Shown: positions 46,095 through 58,519 of the stretch, in pieces
Layout: every line of letters starts with the position of its first letter
Numbering within the stretch: the stretch's first letter is position 1
Source: Pogonophryne albipinna
Lineage: Eukaryota; Chordata; Actinopteri; Perciformes; Artedidraconidae
Direction: 5' to 3'
DNA: 64,000 nucleotides
NCBI GenBank assembly: GCA_028583405.1
Contig: CM053248.1
Coordinates: 19,523,139 to 19,587,138, forward strand
Translations under genes and position numbers: made by a program
The notes under the pieces: model-generated
Told to the model about the DNA's origin: nothing
The model's input: the letters and a program-made list of their open reading frames with translations, nothing else
The model's database searches: none

Positions 46095-47724
46095 CACTGA
46101 ACAAAAATATAAATGCAACACTTTTGTTTTTGCTCCCATTTTTCATGAGATGAACTCAAAGATCTAAAACATTTTCTATATACACAAAATAACCATTTCT
46201 CTCAAATATTGTTCACAAATCTGAAAAAATCTGTGATAGTGAGCACTTCTCCTTTGCCGAGATAATCCATCCCACTTCACAGGTGTAGCATATCAAGATG
46301 CTGATTAGACAGCATGATTATTGCACAGGTGTGCCTTAGGCTGGCCACAATAAAAGGCCACTCTGAAACGTGCAGTTTTGCTTTATTGGGGGGGTCTGGG
46401 GGGGTCCGAAAAACAGTCAGTATCTGGTGTGACCACCATTTGCCTCACGCAGTGCAACACATCTCCTTCGCATAGAGTTGATCAGGTTGTTGATTGTGGC
46501 CTGTGGAATGTTGGTCCACTCCTCTTCAATGGCTGTGCCAAGTTGCTGGATATTGGCAGGAACTGGAACATGCTGTCGTATACGCCGATCCAGAGCATCC
46601 CAAACATGCTCAATGGGTGACATGTCCGGTGAGTATGATGGCCATGCAAGAACTGGGATGTTTTCAGCCTCCAGGAATTGTGTACAGATCCTTGCAACAT
46701 GGGGCCGTGCATTATCATGCTGCAACATGAGGTGATGGTCGTGGATGAATGGCACAACAATGGGCCTCAGGATCTCGTCACGGTATCTCTGTGCATTCAC
46801 AATGCCATCAATAAAATGCACCTGTGTTCGTCGTCCATAACATACGCCTGCCCATACCATAACCCCACCACCACCATGGGCCACTCTATTCACAACATTG
46901 ACATCAGAAAACCGCTCACCCACACGACGCCACACACGCTGTCTGCCATCTGCCCTGAACAGTGAAAACCGGGATTCATCCGTGAAGAGAACACCTCTCC
47001 AAGGTGCCAGACGCCATCGAATGTGAGCACTTGCCCACTCAAGTCGGTTACGACGACGAACCGGAGTCAGGTCGAGACCCCGATGAGGACGACGAGCATG
47101 CAGATGAGCTTCCCTGAGACGGTGACAGTTTGTGCAGAAATTCTTTGGTTATGCAAACCGATTGTTGCAGCAGCTGTCCGAGTGGCTGGTCTCAGACGAT
47201 CTTGGAGGTGAACATGCTGGATGTGGAGGTCCTGGGCTGGTGTGGTTACACGTGGTCTGCGGTTGTGAGGCCGGTTGGATGTACTGCCAAATTCTCTGAA
47301 ACGCCTTTGGAGACGGCTTATGGTAGAGAAATGAACATTCAATTCACGGGCAACAGCTCTGGTGGACATTCCTGCTGTCAGCATGCCAATTGCACGCTCC
47401 CTCAAAACTTGCGTCATCTGTGGCATTGTGCTGGGTGATAAAATTGAACATTTTAGAGTGGCCTTTTATTGTGGCCAGCCTAAGGCACACCTGTGCAATA
47501 ATCATGCTGTCTAATCAGCATCTTGATATGCCACACCTGTGAGGTGGGACGGATTATCTCGGCAAAGGAGAAGTGCTCACTATCACAGATTTTTTCAGAT
47601 TTGTGAACAATATTTGAGAGAAATGGTTATTTTGTGTATATAGAAAATGTTTTAGGTCTTTGAGTTCATCTCATGAAAAATGGGAGCAAAAACAAAAGTG
47701 TTGCATTTATATTTTTGTTCAGTG
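46095..47724 (-). mobile_element. Tc1/mariner transposon with long inverted repeats
   Basis: 1630 bp at a TA target (46093-46094, 47725-47726). Long, nearly perfect inverted repeats of about 280 bp begin CACTGAACAAAAATATAAAT. A transposase on - fills the middle. Confidence 0.95.
46417..47426 (-). pseudogene. Tc1 transposase, one frameshift
   Basis: About 337 codons, the usual Tc1 length. The N-terminus starts MPQMTQVLRERAIGML and carries paired-like helix-turn-helix motifs (STRAVARELNVHFSTISRLQ). A single-base frame change near 47120 shifts the frame. The rest remains open, with FTDESRFS (first Asp), QHDNARPH (second Asp) and SPIEHVWD (Glu). There are 34 residues between the second Asp and the Glu, a DD34E catalytic set. 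Confidence 0.9.
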
Positions 47725-48150
47725 TATTATAGTTCCAGTTATATACAAAACATGTCTCTGAAGTGTTTGGCTGAAACACCAAACAGATCATTGTAGCATC
47801 CCATAAACCCCTCTGTTTCAGCCCTGTTCCAAAAGTGATGATTTTGTGTCAGTTACTTTAAATGCTAATGAGCTGCTGCTGGCCACGCCCCTCTGTGGAA
47901 GTGTTCGGTTTAACAGAACACAATGGTGCTCTAGGAGGAGATTCAGGTGATAAGGCTGGCTGATATTAACTTGGTTAGTTATTGGCTAATGGTTGCACAT
48001 TCCAAAAAAACATTTTCTTTTGGATGGATCAGGACAAACAGAGAGGGAATTTTTTCCCTGAAACGTTCTGTGTCTCTTTACACAAAGGGGACACATATTA
48101 ATGTATAAAATACATGAAAAGTGGCTTTTGCGTAATAGGTGACCTTGAAC

Positions 48151-49200
48151 ATAAAATGTGTGTAATATTTTCTCCTAAGTGATAACTAGTGTTTACTTAA
48201 TCAGCCTGGCATAGCTTTCATGAAGGACATCTGGGAGGCGGTTTTTGGCTGGTGTTCCTTTCAGGTTCTATTTTTGTCAGCCACAACTGCAACAGCCTTG
48301 CCTTTGCTTCCCTATTGGCAAAGCTGCCCCATTGTGTAATTACTTTATATGGTATCCTTATTCTGTAATGCAAATATTTTAATCACAGTTAGTAGGTTTA
48401 AAGGTTACACATAATATTTATGATATATGTAAAGCAGGGTTGTCTGTCATATATAATAGATTTGTTTATGTGGTTTGCTTATCTGATTATATATCCTGCA
48501 TACAAAAATCTCCATACAAATGATCAGTTTACCATTCATATATATATCTTATATGATATCCAGTATATATGCATTTAAGTTGAATGTATAAACATTATAC
48601 CTACAAATACTCTTGCGCCTAATTTGTCTTTAATGTATTTTCAGTCACACCGTGTACATTACAGGTCAGAGCCTGACAGATGTTGTTTAGGAGCAGGAGC
48701 TAGCATGGCTAATAAGTGAACAAGCATTTGTGGTATTTAATTGATGACTTGTCAATTATACAGCGTGGTATCCAAATGTACTGTCATTATTTTCTGTCAA
48801 TGTATTACACTGGGTGAAGCCAAGCAGCGCCAGTCCTCCCCTTTGCGATTTAACCAAGAAGAATGTTGACAATAAGATATTATAAATAAAATAAATGAGA
48901 AGTCATTATCACCCCACTTCCTGAAATGGTTTCTTGAATTATTAAATTTGGAACATCAGCAAACACCACTATTTTGCATAAAAACAAGAAACGGAAAGCA
49001 AATTATGTCCTGTTCCACATAGAAATGCCTGTTTCAAGTGTCCATCTGCATGACAGCATCTGTGATGGGATACACACACACACATACCATGTATACATCA
49101 CTTCAGGGGACATTACATTGACGTACATGCATTTCCTGGAGACTTATCCTAACCTTAACCATAACCAACACATGCCTAACCCTAACCCTAGACCTTGACC
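48151..49200. other. Intergenic, no gene seen
   Basis: AT-rich. The end (49140-49205) carries degenerate CCTAACC/CCCTAA telomere-like units that lead into the CA tract region. Confidence 0.5.
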
Positions 49201-49327
49201 TTACCCTAACCAAGTCTTCACCCTAAAATGAATGATTCCCCATGATGGGGACCTCCATTTTGGGGAGGCGAGTCCCCACACATGACTGTGTAAACAGATG
49301 TAGGTCCCCACAAGTATAGTAATGCTA

Positions 49328-49633
<306 letters not shown>

Positions 49634-50199
49634 AGAGAGAGACAGTGACATTAGCATGACCCTACAAGAATACTTCTTCTATAGGCCAACCCACATCATC
49701 CACACCTTCCATGACCAGAGTGTGACCCATGCAGGATTCTGTCATGAGCACCATGTGTCAGCATCCGTACTAAAATAAGACCCTAAACAGACCCTAGTTA
49801 CTGGGCCAGGTAGGTTTGGCTAAGCCCTATTTTCATATTTGATGTTTCGTGTTCTTCTTTAAAATGTTATAACATAAAGGAGAAGAATAAGACACAGGTG
49901 GGCTATTTATCTGTATATCTCTCACACACACACACGCCTTATTTCTATGAGGAACGCAACACTCTGCCAAAAAACCTCCTTATATTTTTTTGGTAATAAA
50001 TTAACGATCTGTGTAGAGTTACCAATTGGAAGTTTAACGTCAATTATCACCAAAAATGATTATTATTAAATATAATGCTGTTAAAAATGTAAAAACAGTA
50101 ATTTTCAATGTACAGTATATATATATATACATGAAATCAGCTGACATATTTACAGCAATATTCACGTTATACTAATGTAAATAAAAGAAAAAGGACATT

Positions 50200-51400
50200 A
50201 GCCGCTTTCACACCAAGTATTTTTGCTGTACTTAGCAGCTGACGTCACTTCTTCTTCTTCTGCTTTGGGTTTACTGGCAGGCCGCAAACCACTTTACGGC
50301 GTATACTGCCACCCGAAGTCCCTGGAGTTGGAGACTTCCGAGTAAATCGCCAGAACGCCGACACCTCCTCATCACTCGAGATGGCAAATCCGGATCCTTT
50401 TACGGACTCAGGGTCTTCTGAGTCAGTCATTGAAGAGATCCGGATCATACGAGTCATATGAGTCAGCATCACCAAGACCGTAGAAATCCTATCGGTTAAA
50501 CCGAAAACTTGTTGCATTTCACGAGCATATTAAACTGACGTTATATTAACCTCCGCTACACAGTGTCTTTTGCTTTAATAAAACATGTTGATCACAAAAA
50601 AAAGGGTAATTTTGCGATTTTGCGAATCTCAGTCTGCTGTTGACTCCTGCATGACGACGAGTCTGCTGGATCTCTGGATCTGCTGCTATACGGTTACGGC
50701 TCTGAGTCCGCACGAGTGTGCTGTGTTTTGCACAGTGAGTCAGGATTTGCGAATCTCTGAGTCTGCTGTTGACTCATGCATGACGACGAGTCTGCTGGAT
50801 CTCTGGATCTGCTGCTACGGTTACGGCTCTGAGTCCGCACGAGTCTGCTGTGTTTTGCACAGTGAGTCAGGATTTGCGAATCTCTGAGTCTGCTGTTGAC
50901 TCGTGCATAATATAGCCGCCGGAGCCGGGAGCTGGAGGAGGGGCTGCAACATGTTACTGTTAATCTCTCCCCACTTTTGGCCACACCCCCTAAGTAAAAT
51001 GTCTTCCCGACCGCAGCTATGCTCGTGCACATGACGAGTATGGATCTCTGGATCTGCTATGCTATTACGGTTAGGAGCCGTAACCTACGGCTCCTCTGAG
51101 TCCCCACGAGTCTGCAGGAAGTTTCACTGATCCGCTTCCCCTGAGCCAAACGATAACTTCTGGAAGCTATCCTACTTGCTAAAGGGTAGGCAGATGGACT
51201 GGGGTACGTTGTAATGTTATTTGACATGTTATAAGGAGAGTAGCGAGTGACGCAATTTATAGTTTTAATTTGTACGTCACACCAGGTGTAGGACTCAAAG
51301 GACTCGGGTTAATGGAGAGGGGAGACTCGTCACGACCAGCTCATTTCTAGGATCCGGGTTAATGATCCGGATGAATCAGGACTCGCCCATCTCTACTCAG
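50200..51400. repeat. GACTC-rich repeat region, likely DNA-transposon derived
   Basis: Many GACTC/GAGTC and GGATCC/GATCCGG motifs in both orientations. It ends with GACTCGCCCATCTCTA, which resembles a hAT terminus. It contains the 127-bp tandem repeat. A 90-codon minus-strand frame (50245-50517) is built largely of these motifs and is not convincing as a gene. Confidence 0.5.
50622..50910 (+). repeat. 127-bp tandem repeat, about 2.3 copies
   Basis: GCGAATCTC starts at 50622, 50749 and 50876, an exact 127-bp period. Copies 1 and 2 are about 95% alike; copy 3 is truncated after about 30 bp. Confidence 0.9.
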
Positions 51401-52640
51401 CACTCCACCGCTCCCATGTTTTTTTCCCAAAATGCAGCAGCTTTAACAAATGAATTACCGTTGTAGGAATGTTTTTGACCTACAGTTTGGTGTGGTCTGT
51501 TTCAGTAGTAATCACTGTGACTGATTGATGCCTGGCTTTTTAGTTATGCAGAGTTACCCTGGAGTGGTGTGGATGAAGATTGGCCTTATTCACTTGCAGT
51601 GCAGCCTGTTTTCTTGAGGGTATGGTTACCGGCTAAGTGCATTATGGTTGGACCTCTGTGGGGATTTCTGTTAGTGGTGTCCATTAATTAATAGTTTTAA
51701 TTAATGTGTATCTTTAATAAAGGCTTTCATCACAGATTATAAAGGTTCTCATCACAGGGTATTTTTTACAGTATTCGGATCATCACTGTAAAAATACTCT
51801 GTTACAAGTAAAGGTCCTGCATTGAAATGTCACTTAAGTAAGTATAATCAGCAAAATGTACTTAAGATATTAAAAGTAAGAGTATAATGCGCCAAAAAAA
51901 CGACCAACAAAATAAGAAAATGACATAAGTATAAAGAGATAAGGAAAAATGTATCGATACGGAAAAATAAATAAAGGAATACATGAAAATAACAAAAATA
52001 AAAATAAGAAATAAGAAAATAAATAAGGGCTGAAATAAATAAAGGAAACAAATAATATGGAAATAAATAATTATGTGAAAAAAAGAATGCTTGAGGAAAA
52101 AAATAAAAATGATTATTTGTTTTGTATTTTCTTCACCCACATATGTATTTATTTGATCCTGTTACCTTGACTTTTCAAGGTATATGAAAGCAGAGTAATG
52201 ATGAAGCTCAGAGCCCGGGGATTATCAGCCTCAGATCAGAAAATTTATCATTTTCATGATAAATTTATCAAAAGGTGGAAGTGCTGTCACTTACTTTTAC
52301 AGACACCAAAATACATGACGTTGACCTAATACTCACATTCATTATATATGTTGAATAAATAGAGATTGTCTTTGCAATGGTACTAAATAAAAAATAAATA
52401 AAAAATGGTTTTATACGTAAATTGCAATTTATTTAAAATGTCAAGTTCAAGGAACTGCCTTGTCACTTTGATCATACATGGAAGTGGAGCCTATAGTTTT
52501 AATTTAAAAGATTTTTTTTTCAATAAATAAATCTAATTTATATTTACATAACATTACAAGCATTAAATATAACACTGAAATGGTAAGAAAACCGCAAATT
52601 ATTATTAATAATATCAAATAAATGTCAGTCACCCAAAATT
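51400..52640. other. Intergenic AT-rich segment with a MITE fragment
   Basis: At 51787-51895 lies a fragment of the GTACTTAAG-type MITE. From 51900 to 52130 the sequence is A-rich with AAATAA units. No gene. Confidence 0.5.
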
Positions 52641-52642
52641 AC

Positions 52643-53028
52643 GTCATTGGTGTTACTGCTACACAAAACGCTTTTATTTTTGAAATAATGTACTGTCTCT
52701 GAAGTGCCTCCTGTAACAAGAGATCATTTGAGGCAGTGCAGTGGATAAAGACATAAGGAAAGTCAGATACTTCTTACTTTATTTGTTAAATGTGTCATTT
52801 TATCTTCAAATTTTACATGCGTCTTTCAAGTCTGTCATTAGTGTTACTCATTGCATAGCCCTAGGGGTGAACATTTGAATGGGAAAATGTATTGTATTGA
52901 AGAGTTAAAGGATTTTGATATTGACTGAAGCCATATTTGGTCTGACACATTGCAGCCATTTTGTAGTGTTTTCTCCAAATTGTCACTGGTGTTACTCTTC
53001 TTCCTGGTAACACGTAACACCAGTGACA
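52643..53028. repeat. Recurring GTCAYTRGTGTTACT motif array
   Basis: The motif occurs at 52643, 52834 and 52982 in + and at 53014 inverted. The last two form a perfect 15-bp hairpin with an 18-nt loop. Family unknown. Confidence 0.6.
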
Positions 53029-54110
53029 TTCCTATACAAATAAGCTTTGTATAAAGTATAAAAATAATAAAAATAAATAAAAATACTTTAAGCTCTAGGC
53101 TACTTGTTGTGGATTCATCAAGTTAAGAGTTAGTTATTGCTTTTTAACAGGTTTTTAGATGTTTTTAGAAGGAATATATTTCAGCAGATTTGTATCACCC
53201 AGGTTCCACCTTTTCTGTAGAATGACCCATATGCTGCTGAGAGCACGTAGGCACTAGGTTACTTCTGCATCACCACATTACATTACTATTGCGTCACACG
53301 GTGACTCCATCACTCGCCGAATCAGGAAACGACCTTCAGTTAACATCTCTTCTTATGAAATAACATCCACTCCGCTAATAGTTTCTCTGCTCTTAATTTC
53401 TTGGTTGGTAGGATGACAAAATACTATTTCCGGCTAATATTTCAGTATATTTTTACATTATCCAAGACACCAAATAGTTGTATTGTTTCTAAAAAAGACA
53501 ATTAACGCGTCCGTCTTTTATTTACTTCAGTTGACTAGAACCGAAGTAAAGTTAGGCTTCCATTTATACGGTGTGTCCGCATTTATGTCTGCCTAAGAAA
53601 GTGAAATGCGATACCGACACAGATGTGGACAAAGCTCGGTGCTTACGTGAGGACCGAGGCGTATGTCTCCAGTGTGCATCCCGGCGGACGACATTTCTGA
53701 GAGGAGGGTCCAGTCTGACCGGAATCCTGTTATAACAACTTACAATATCCAGAGACTATTCACCACCATTCAACACAATTATAATAACGTCATAGGATCC
53801 CTTCAAATTACTCGAGTGACTTTCATCCTACCTGTTACTCTGTTGCTGAGCACTTTATATAACAGGGGAAATACATTCCGAGAAAGCCGTAGCACATACA
53901 CATATACAAATGAAGAATTGATTAAAAGGAAAAATAATAACGTATCACACGGTAGCCTACCTGCTGAGATGCTGTCCGCCTCCTTCAGAAGCTCGTCCAC
54001 AATAAACGTGTGAGCGCACTATCGTCGCTGGACTTTATCTAACGCTGGCGTGCAGGAACCATTGTCTATTATTGTAGCAGGGGAACAATTTCACAGACGT
54101 ACCGTATTAG
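53029..54110. other. ccdc57 upstream region
   Basis: No protein gene recognised. A minus-strand donor-like site (53959-53960) follows a short frame with DELLKEADSISA and might mark a divergent exon. Confidence 0.4.
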
Positions 54111-54133
54111 GTTGCCATGGATATCATTTGCAT
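54111..54133 (+). promoter_or_regulatory. X-box half site and octamer, putative ccdc57 promoter
   Basis: GTTGCCATGGATATC (54111-54125) carries a good left half of the RFX X-box; the right half is poor. ATTTGCAT (54126-54133) is a perfect octamer. RFX control would fit a ciliary/centrosomal gene. Confidence 0.35.
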
Positions 54134-54139
54134 CACACA

Positions 54140-54245
54140 AGGAAGTATCCAATTCCGTGAAGTACGAAGACTTATGAGCAAAAACGGAAATACTAATGTC
54201 ACAGATACCTAACCATTGCTAAAAAGCTGAAGCTACTGTGTTTTG
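54140..54245 (+). other. ccdc57: Probable ccdc57 5' untranslated exon
   Basis: Ends at a strong donor TTTTG|GTAAGT (exon end 54245), the last before the coding exon at 54816. The start is unknown. Confidence 0.4.
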
Positions 54246-54559
54246 GTAAGTTCACGTATGCATTTAATACAGTGTGTGTGCGCGTGAGTGTTTGTTGTGT
54301 GAGTGGGTCTTCTATACAATGTTCTTAGAAATATTAAAAGCAATACATGGAGAAAAAAGAGCGCAACATCAAGTATTGACGGACTGAAATATTACAAGGT
54401 GGGTGTGTCTGTGTGTTAAATGATTTTAATATTCATGTTAACCATAACATACTCAATGCTTGATAAACACATTGATGTGTTTATGTGGCACCTAGTATAT
54501 TTTGTACATCAACCTCAATCTATCCATATGTTTACATCTTGATTTTTGAATCTGAACAC

Positions 54560-54795
54560 ACTACATGTATTGCACATATGTCCATCCTTAGAGACAGATT
54601 AGCCTCTGTTGCTCTCTTTATATATACAGTCTATGGTTGCTCCCCCCAAGGTTTTTTCTATTTTCTCCGTTAATTGTGTGGTTTCTTTGGGAAGGACAGA
54701 GGATGTGGTATGCGGTACACACTGTAAAGCCTCTTGAGGCAAATATGTCATTGTGATATTGGGCTATATAAATACATATTGATTGATGAATTGAA
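54560..54795 (+). mobile_element. L2-type LINE 3' fragment
   Basis: Contains CCTCTGTTGCTCTC, AAGCCTCTTGAGGCAAATAT and GGGCTATATAAATACA, ending in TTGATTGATGAATTGAA. This is the tail type also seen at 44570-44882. It ends about 20 bp before the ccdc57 exon. Confidence 0.7.
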
Positions 54796-54833
54796 CACTT
54801 GTATTGTGGCTGTAGGTATATCCAAGTTCCACC

Positions 54834-57800
54834 ATGCAGTCGGACGGGGACAGTGGACTGGGAGACCTGGAGGCCCAGCTGGTCAGGAAAGAGATGGAGT
54901 GGAAGGAGCTCCAGGCTGCAATGGTTCATCAACTGGAGACTTCCCTCAAAACGGCACAGGAGGAGTGCTTATCCCTCAGGTAACACGTCTACATGAACCT
55001 CCCGTCAGGATCAAAGTACTGTGTATTTCCACTGAAGCTTTAAACTGTAAATATGCTCTTAAACATTTTTAGGATTGCCCTGTCTCTGACTTTCTTAATA
55101 AACAACGAAGTAGCTGTGTAGCTGTTTGGTTTGTTGACAGGTTACATCACAATAATTGTGTGATGTTAATTCTCAGAGATTAAGGGGACATCACCACCAT
55201 TGCAAACCCAAATATAATCAGTTTACAATAATATAAAATGGAGAAAATAAGTTAGGCATGTTTGTTTCATAAGATACATAGAAGATCAAGCAATTATCCA
55301 AAACAGTTTCTGCCAATCAATCAATCAACCAACACATTCATTGTTTCAGTCATTGGTTTGCTGTGACTTACTGACTTAACTCAACTGACTCGGGTGGATA
55401 GATTTTGTTTCTTGAATTAGTGTTAAGCACACTGTGTTTATTTGTAACACAATTCAATATCAATATAATTGTGTCAGTGTGTAAAAGTTGTAATCTCAAG
55501 GTTTAAGCTAAATAATTAAAGAATATATTTCCTCACATGTGTCATAGCAACTTAAAATTAGCTGTGGTCTAGAGAAAATGATCAGTTAGGTAACAAACGT
55601 ACTGCAACATATTAAAGGTATCAAAGACCTTTTATACTTGCAAGTATGACGTCTCCACCAAAGAGAGCGTACTGTTCTGTGAAAAACAGGCTCTCCATAT
55701 AGGAGGACATCAGAGCTTATTGACATTACAAACAACATGTTGTGAGGCCAGCTGGTAAGCCCCATGGCACTGTATGCAAAAACCCACACCCTACAAAGAA
55801 CAATGCGATATGCAGATAACCCCTAATCGTAAATTCCTTTCACTCATCCTCTCTTCCTGTGGTTGTCATTAAACCCCCTTGTCCAAACACATCTGTTGAT
55901 CACACATACATTTAGGCCCCATTTACACGGGAACGCAAAAGAAAATGAACCGAATTCGATATCAAAAAGTCTTCCGTCCACACGCAATCGGCTCAATAAA
56001 CGTGTCCCTTCACACGAGACCGCTCGACCAGCTGGAGACGCTGTAGTACATATGCCGGGCCTGTAAGTGGTGCTGTACTTCCGCCACAAAATACACCAAA
56101 AGCAGCGAAGAAGACCCCCCGAGCATGGTTGCCATGGTTGCCTGGTTGCCCTTCTGTTTATGCTCCGCGGTGTATTTAGCAACATGTAGTTCATGTATTT
56201 CTCCATGTCCACTTGTAGCTGATGGTTGTGGAGCAGTAGATTTTGCACTAACATCTGTAGTATGGTCAGTAGCAGTAGCTACTGACCATGCTACAGCAGT
56301 GAGCAGCAGAGGTGGGGAGAGGCGGGGCTATGGCTTCATCGTTATCAGGAAATTATCGTATAGGACGTACACACAGAGCCGTTAGGCCCCCCAGAGCGTT
56401 CCGTCCGCAGATCTATCCACCTTGGGACCCGTTATCGTTTTAGGGGTCCGTTTCCGCGGTTCCGTTACGGCCTCTTGTGAACGAACGGGCTATACGAAAG
56501 AGAAAAGTAGCAGATACAACCCGAACCGTATCCATGTAAACGGGGCCTTAAAGGTCACTCCCAGGATACGACCTAATCAGAGAAACAGTTTACAGTTAGC
56601 AATGTTAAACATTTGATCACACAATTTCCTTAACACATGTTTAATGCTGTCTTTGATACTCAGCTGTACGTGCCTGTTGAGGCAGATATTAATTCCCAAA
56701 ATAAATTGGTGACCAGCTTGTTTGCTGTGAAAAACTGGATGTCATGCTTGTCACTGGTCCTGCTTCAACACAGACACCAGTTTGAAAAAGGAACAGAAAC
56801 TCTAGACAACTTTCTCTCACTTGATAACCTTTGATTACCTTCTACTTATACATTAATAGCATTAACTTGGTATTTTTTGTCTTTTTTTCCCCACAAAAAT
56901 AGCCGATTAATATTCTTTAATGTTTCATTTACCAGAGAACGTTACCAGCAACTGAAGGAAGATTTCCAGTTCAACCTTGCCATCCTGGATGAACGAGACA
57001 GAGAGCTGGAGAGATATGATGCCCTAACTTCAAGCGCTCTGACAGAGGACAAAAAACGGTATGTTAAATCTGACCCTTTTCAATCTGAAAAACAGAAGGA
57101 ATAGTTCATGTATGACCTTTAAATTAGATCGAAATGAAAAAACCGGTATGTGTATATTGAAAAGCATTACAAGATAGCAAAACTGTAGAAAATAATACAT
57201 TCAACCAATGTGGTCATTGTGCTTAAATGTAACATATAATGGAATGAAAAAATGAGCTTTCACATAAAACCTTATTTTTAATCTTTGTAGGACATTGCAC
57301 TTTGCACCTAGACATTACTTTACAACCCCAGTTTTTGGTATTCATGAATTGTGTTTTCATTCAAACTCAATTTGCTACATGCTATGTCTAAACTTAGTAA
57401 ATCATTAAGGTAAAAAGTACATTTACATCCACATTTAATTCCTTTGATAGCTGTTAACCAACTCTGGTGATTTTAATTCTCAATGTCGGATCACTTAAGA
57501 GGTAAAATCCTGAGAACAAATATGTTCTATGTGTATAAATGTGTTGGGGACAACAGCTGTTCGAAAAAACAACTGAGATATACAATAGACCATGGGACAA
57601 ATCCAATCATCAATTATTCATTTCTCTAACATATACGGTTATGTTTGCTTGCGTTCTCTTGATGGAGAGTTTTCCTTGGTCATGTGAAATACACCTTAAA
57701 TGTATGTTAGTACATATATGTTTGACAATAACTCAACATGGAATAGAAACACTTTGTTAATACATTTAAAGGTAGGGTATCCTTGTATAGCCAGACCAGT

Positions 57801-58147
57801 CTCCCCAGTGCTGTGTCAGCACTAGAGAAAGAGCAGGCGGTGTGACCTTTTGGAATCAGAGCTCATATTCTTTTATTATTGTCTTATTAAATATTTATTA
57901 TTATATTATATCATTGTATTCAATCCTGAGTCATGCCCAAGGAGATCAGCGTGGTTCCCAGCAGACACTTTTTCCTCTTCTGAAATACTGCTGTCATTTA
58001 AAGGCAGGAGGAGCTGAACCACTTCCGTATGCAGGTCGCTGTGCTGGAGGGGCAGAGAACCAGAGCGGCTGAGGAGAGGCAGGAAGAGCTCAGGAAAAGC
58101 CGGCACAATGCTGGTCAGCAAAGGTTACAGCTGGACGAGCTCAAGTG
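54834..58147 (+). CDS. ccdc57: Coiled-coil domain protein 57, first three coding exons
   Basis: Centrosome/centriolar-satellite and microtubule-associated coiled-coil protein implicated in centriole duplication and ciliogenesis. Coding exons 54834-54979 (acceptor at 54815), 56936-57058 and 58004-58147 have consistent phases (2, 2, 2) and GT-AG borders. Exon 1 starts MQSDGDSGLGDLEAQLVRKE and contains EWKELQAAMVHQLE. Exon 2 has the recognisable DFQFNLAILDERDRELERYD. Exon 3 is Glu/Gln/Arg-rich heptad coil (QEELNHFRMQVAVLEGQ). 137 codons are visible; the rest is beyond the window. The call rests on the exon 2 motif and on position next to slc16a3, as in human. Confidence 0.85.
54980..56935. other. 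ccdc57 intron 1
   Basis: Holds the Harbinger-like MITE at 55915-56547; the remainder has no recognised feature. Confidence 0.6.
55915..56547. mobile_element. Harbinger-like MITE with TTA target duplication
   Basis: GGCCCCATTTACACGG ... CCATGTAAACGGGGCC inverted ends with TTA on each side (55912-55914, 56548-56550). Its segment 56035-56160 is also present at 4390-4510. It contains a near-perfect hairpin at 56255-56296. Confidence 0.8.
57059..58003. other. ccdc57 intron 2
   Basis: AT-rich, non-coding; no element recognised. Confidence 0.6.
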
Positions 58148-58519
58148 GTGAGTCAGGGAGTATCATTTGAGAGTACAAAACGGAAAAAGCCAAACAAAGT
58201 TGTGATTAGTGTCGGCATATTCTAAATGTACCATCGTAGTATTGGCAATAAAGGGAGTCTTTGTTACTGACAGAGGTGAGAGTTAAAAGTGACAACTCCT
58301 TAATAACAACTTCATGTCTTAGTCATATTCAGTCTGTTTTTCTTTTGAATCAAACATAAAAATGTAATTAACCTTGGAGATGGGCTCTGCTGCACATAGT
58401 AGTTCCAACTCTGCTGTACAGAGATTTGATTTATAAATACAGTGCACTTGCAAAACAGAATGACCCAAAAGCTACATTTCCCCCCAGTGTGAAATAAATG
58501 TTCTTGTTGGGAGGGTTAA

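Larger units (their letters stand above)
46064..48150. mobile_element. MITE interrupted by a Tc1 element
   Basis: Left end AAAGGTCCCCTATTATACTG; right end GCGTAATAGGTGACCTT, inverted and similar. The Tc1 element sits at a TA near the left end. Partial relatives start at 3668 and 4111. Confidence 0.6.

Noticed and set aside
50245..50517. 90-codon minus-strand frame ending in poly-Lys
   Set aside because: Composed largely of the repeated GACTC/GAGTC motifs and a CTT run; no recognisable domain.
50694..51032. 112-codon minus-strand frame with repeated RNSLLRF-like segments
   Set aside because: Artefact of the 127-bp tandem repeat.
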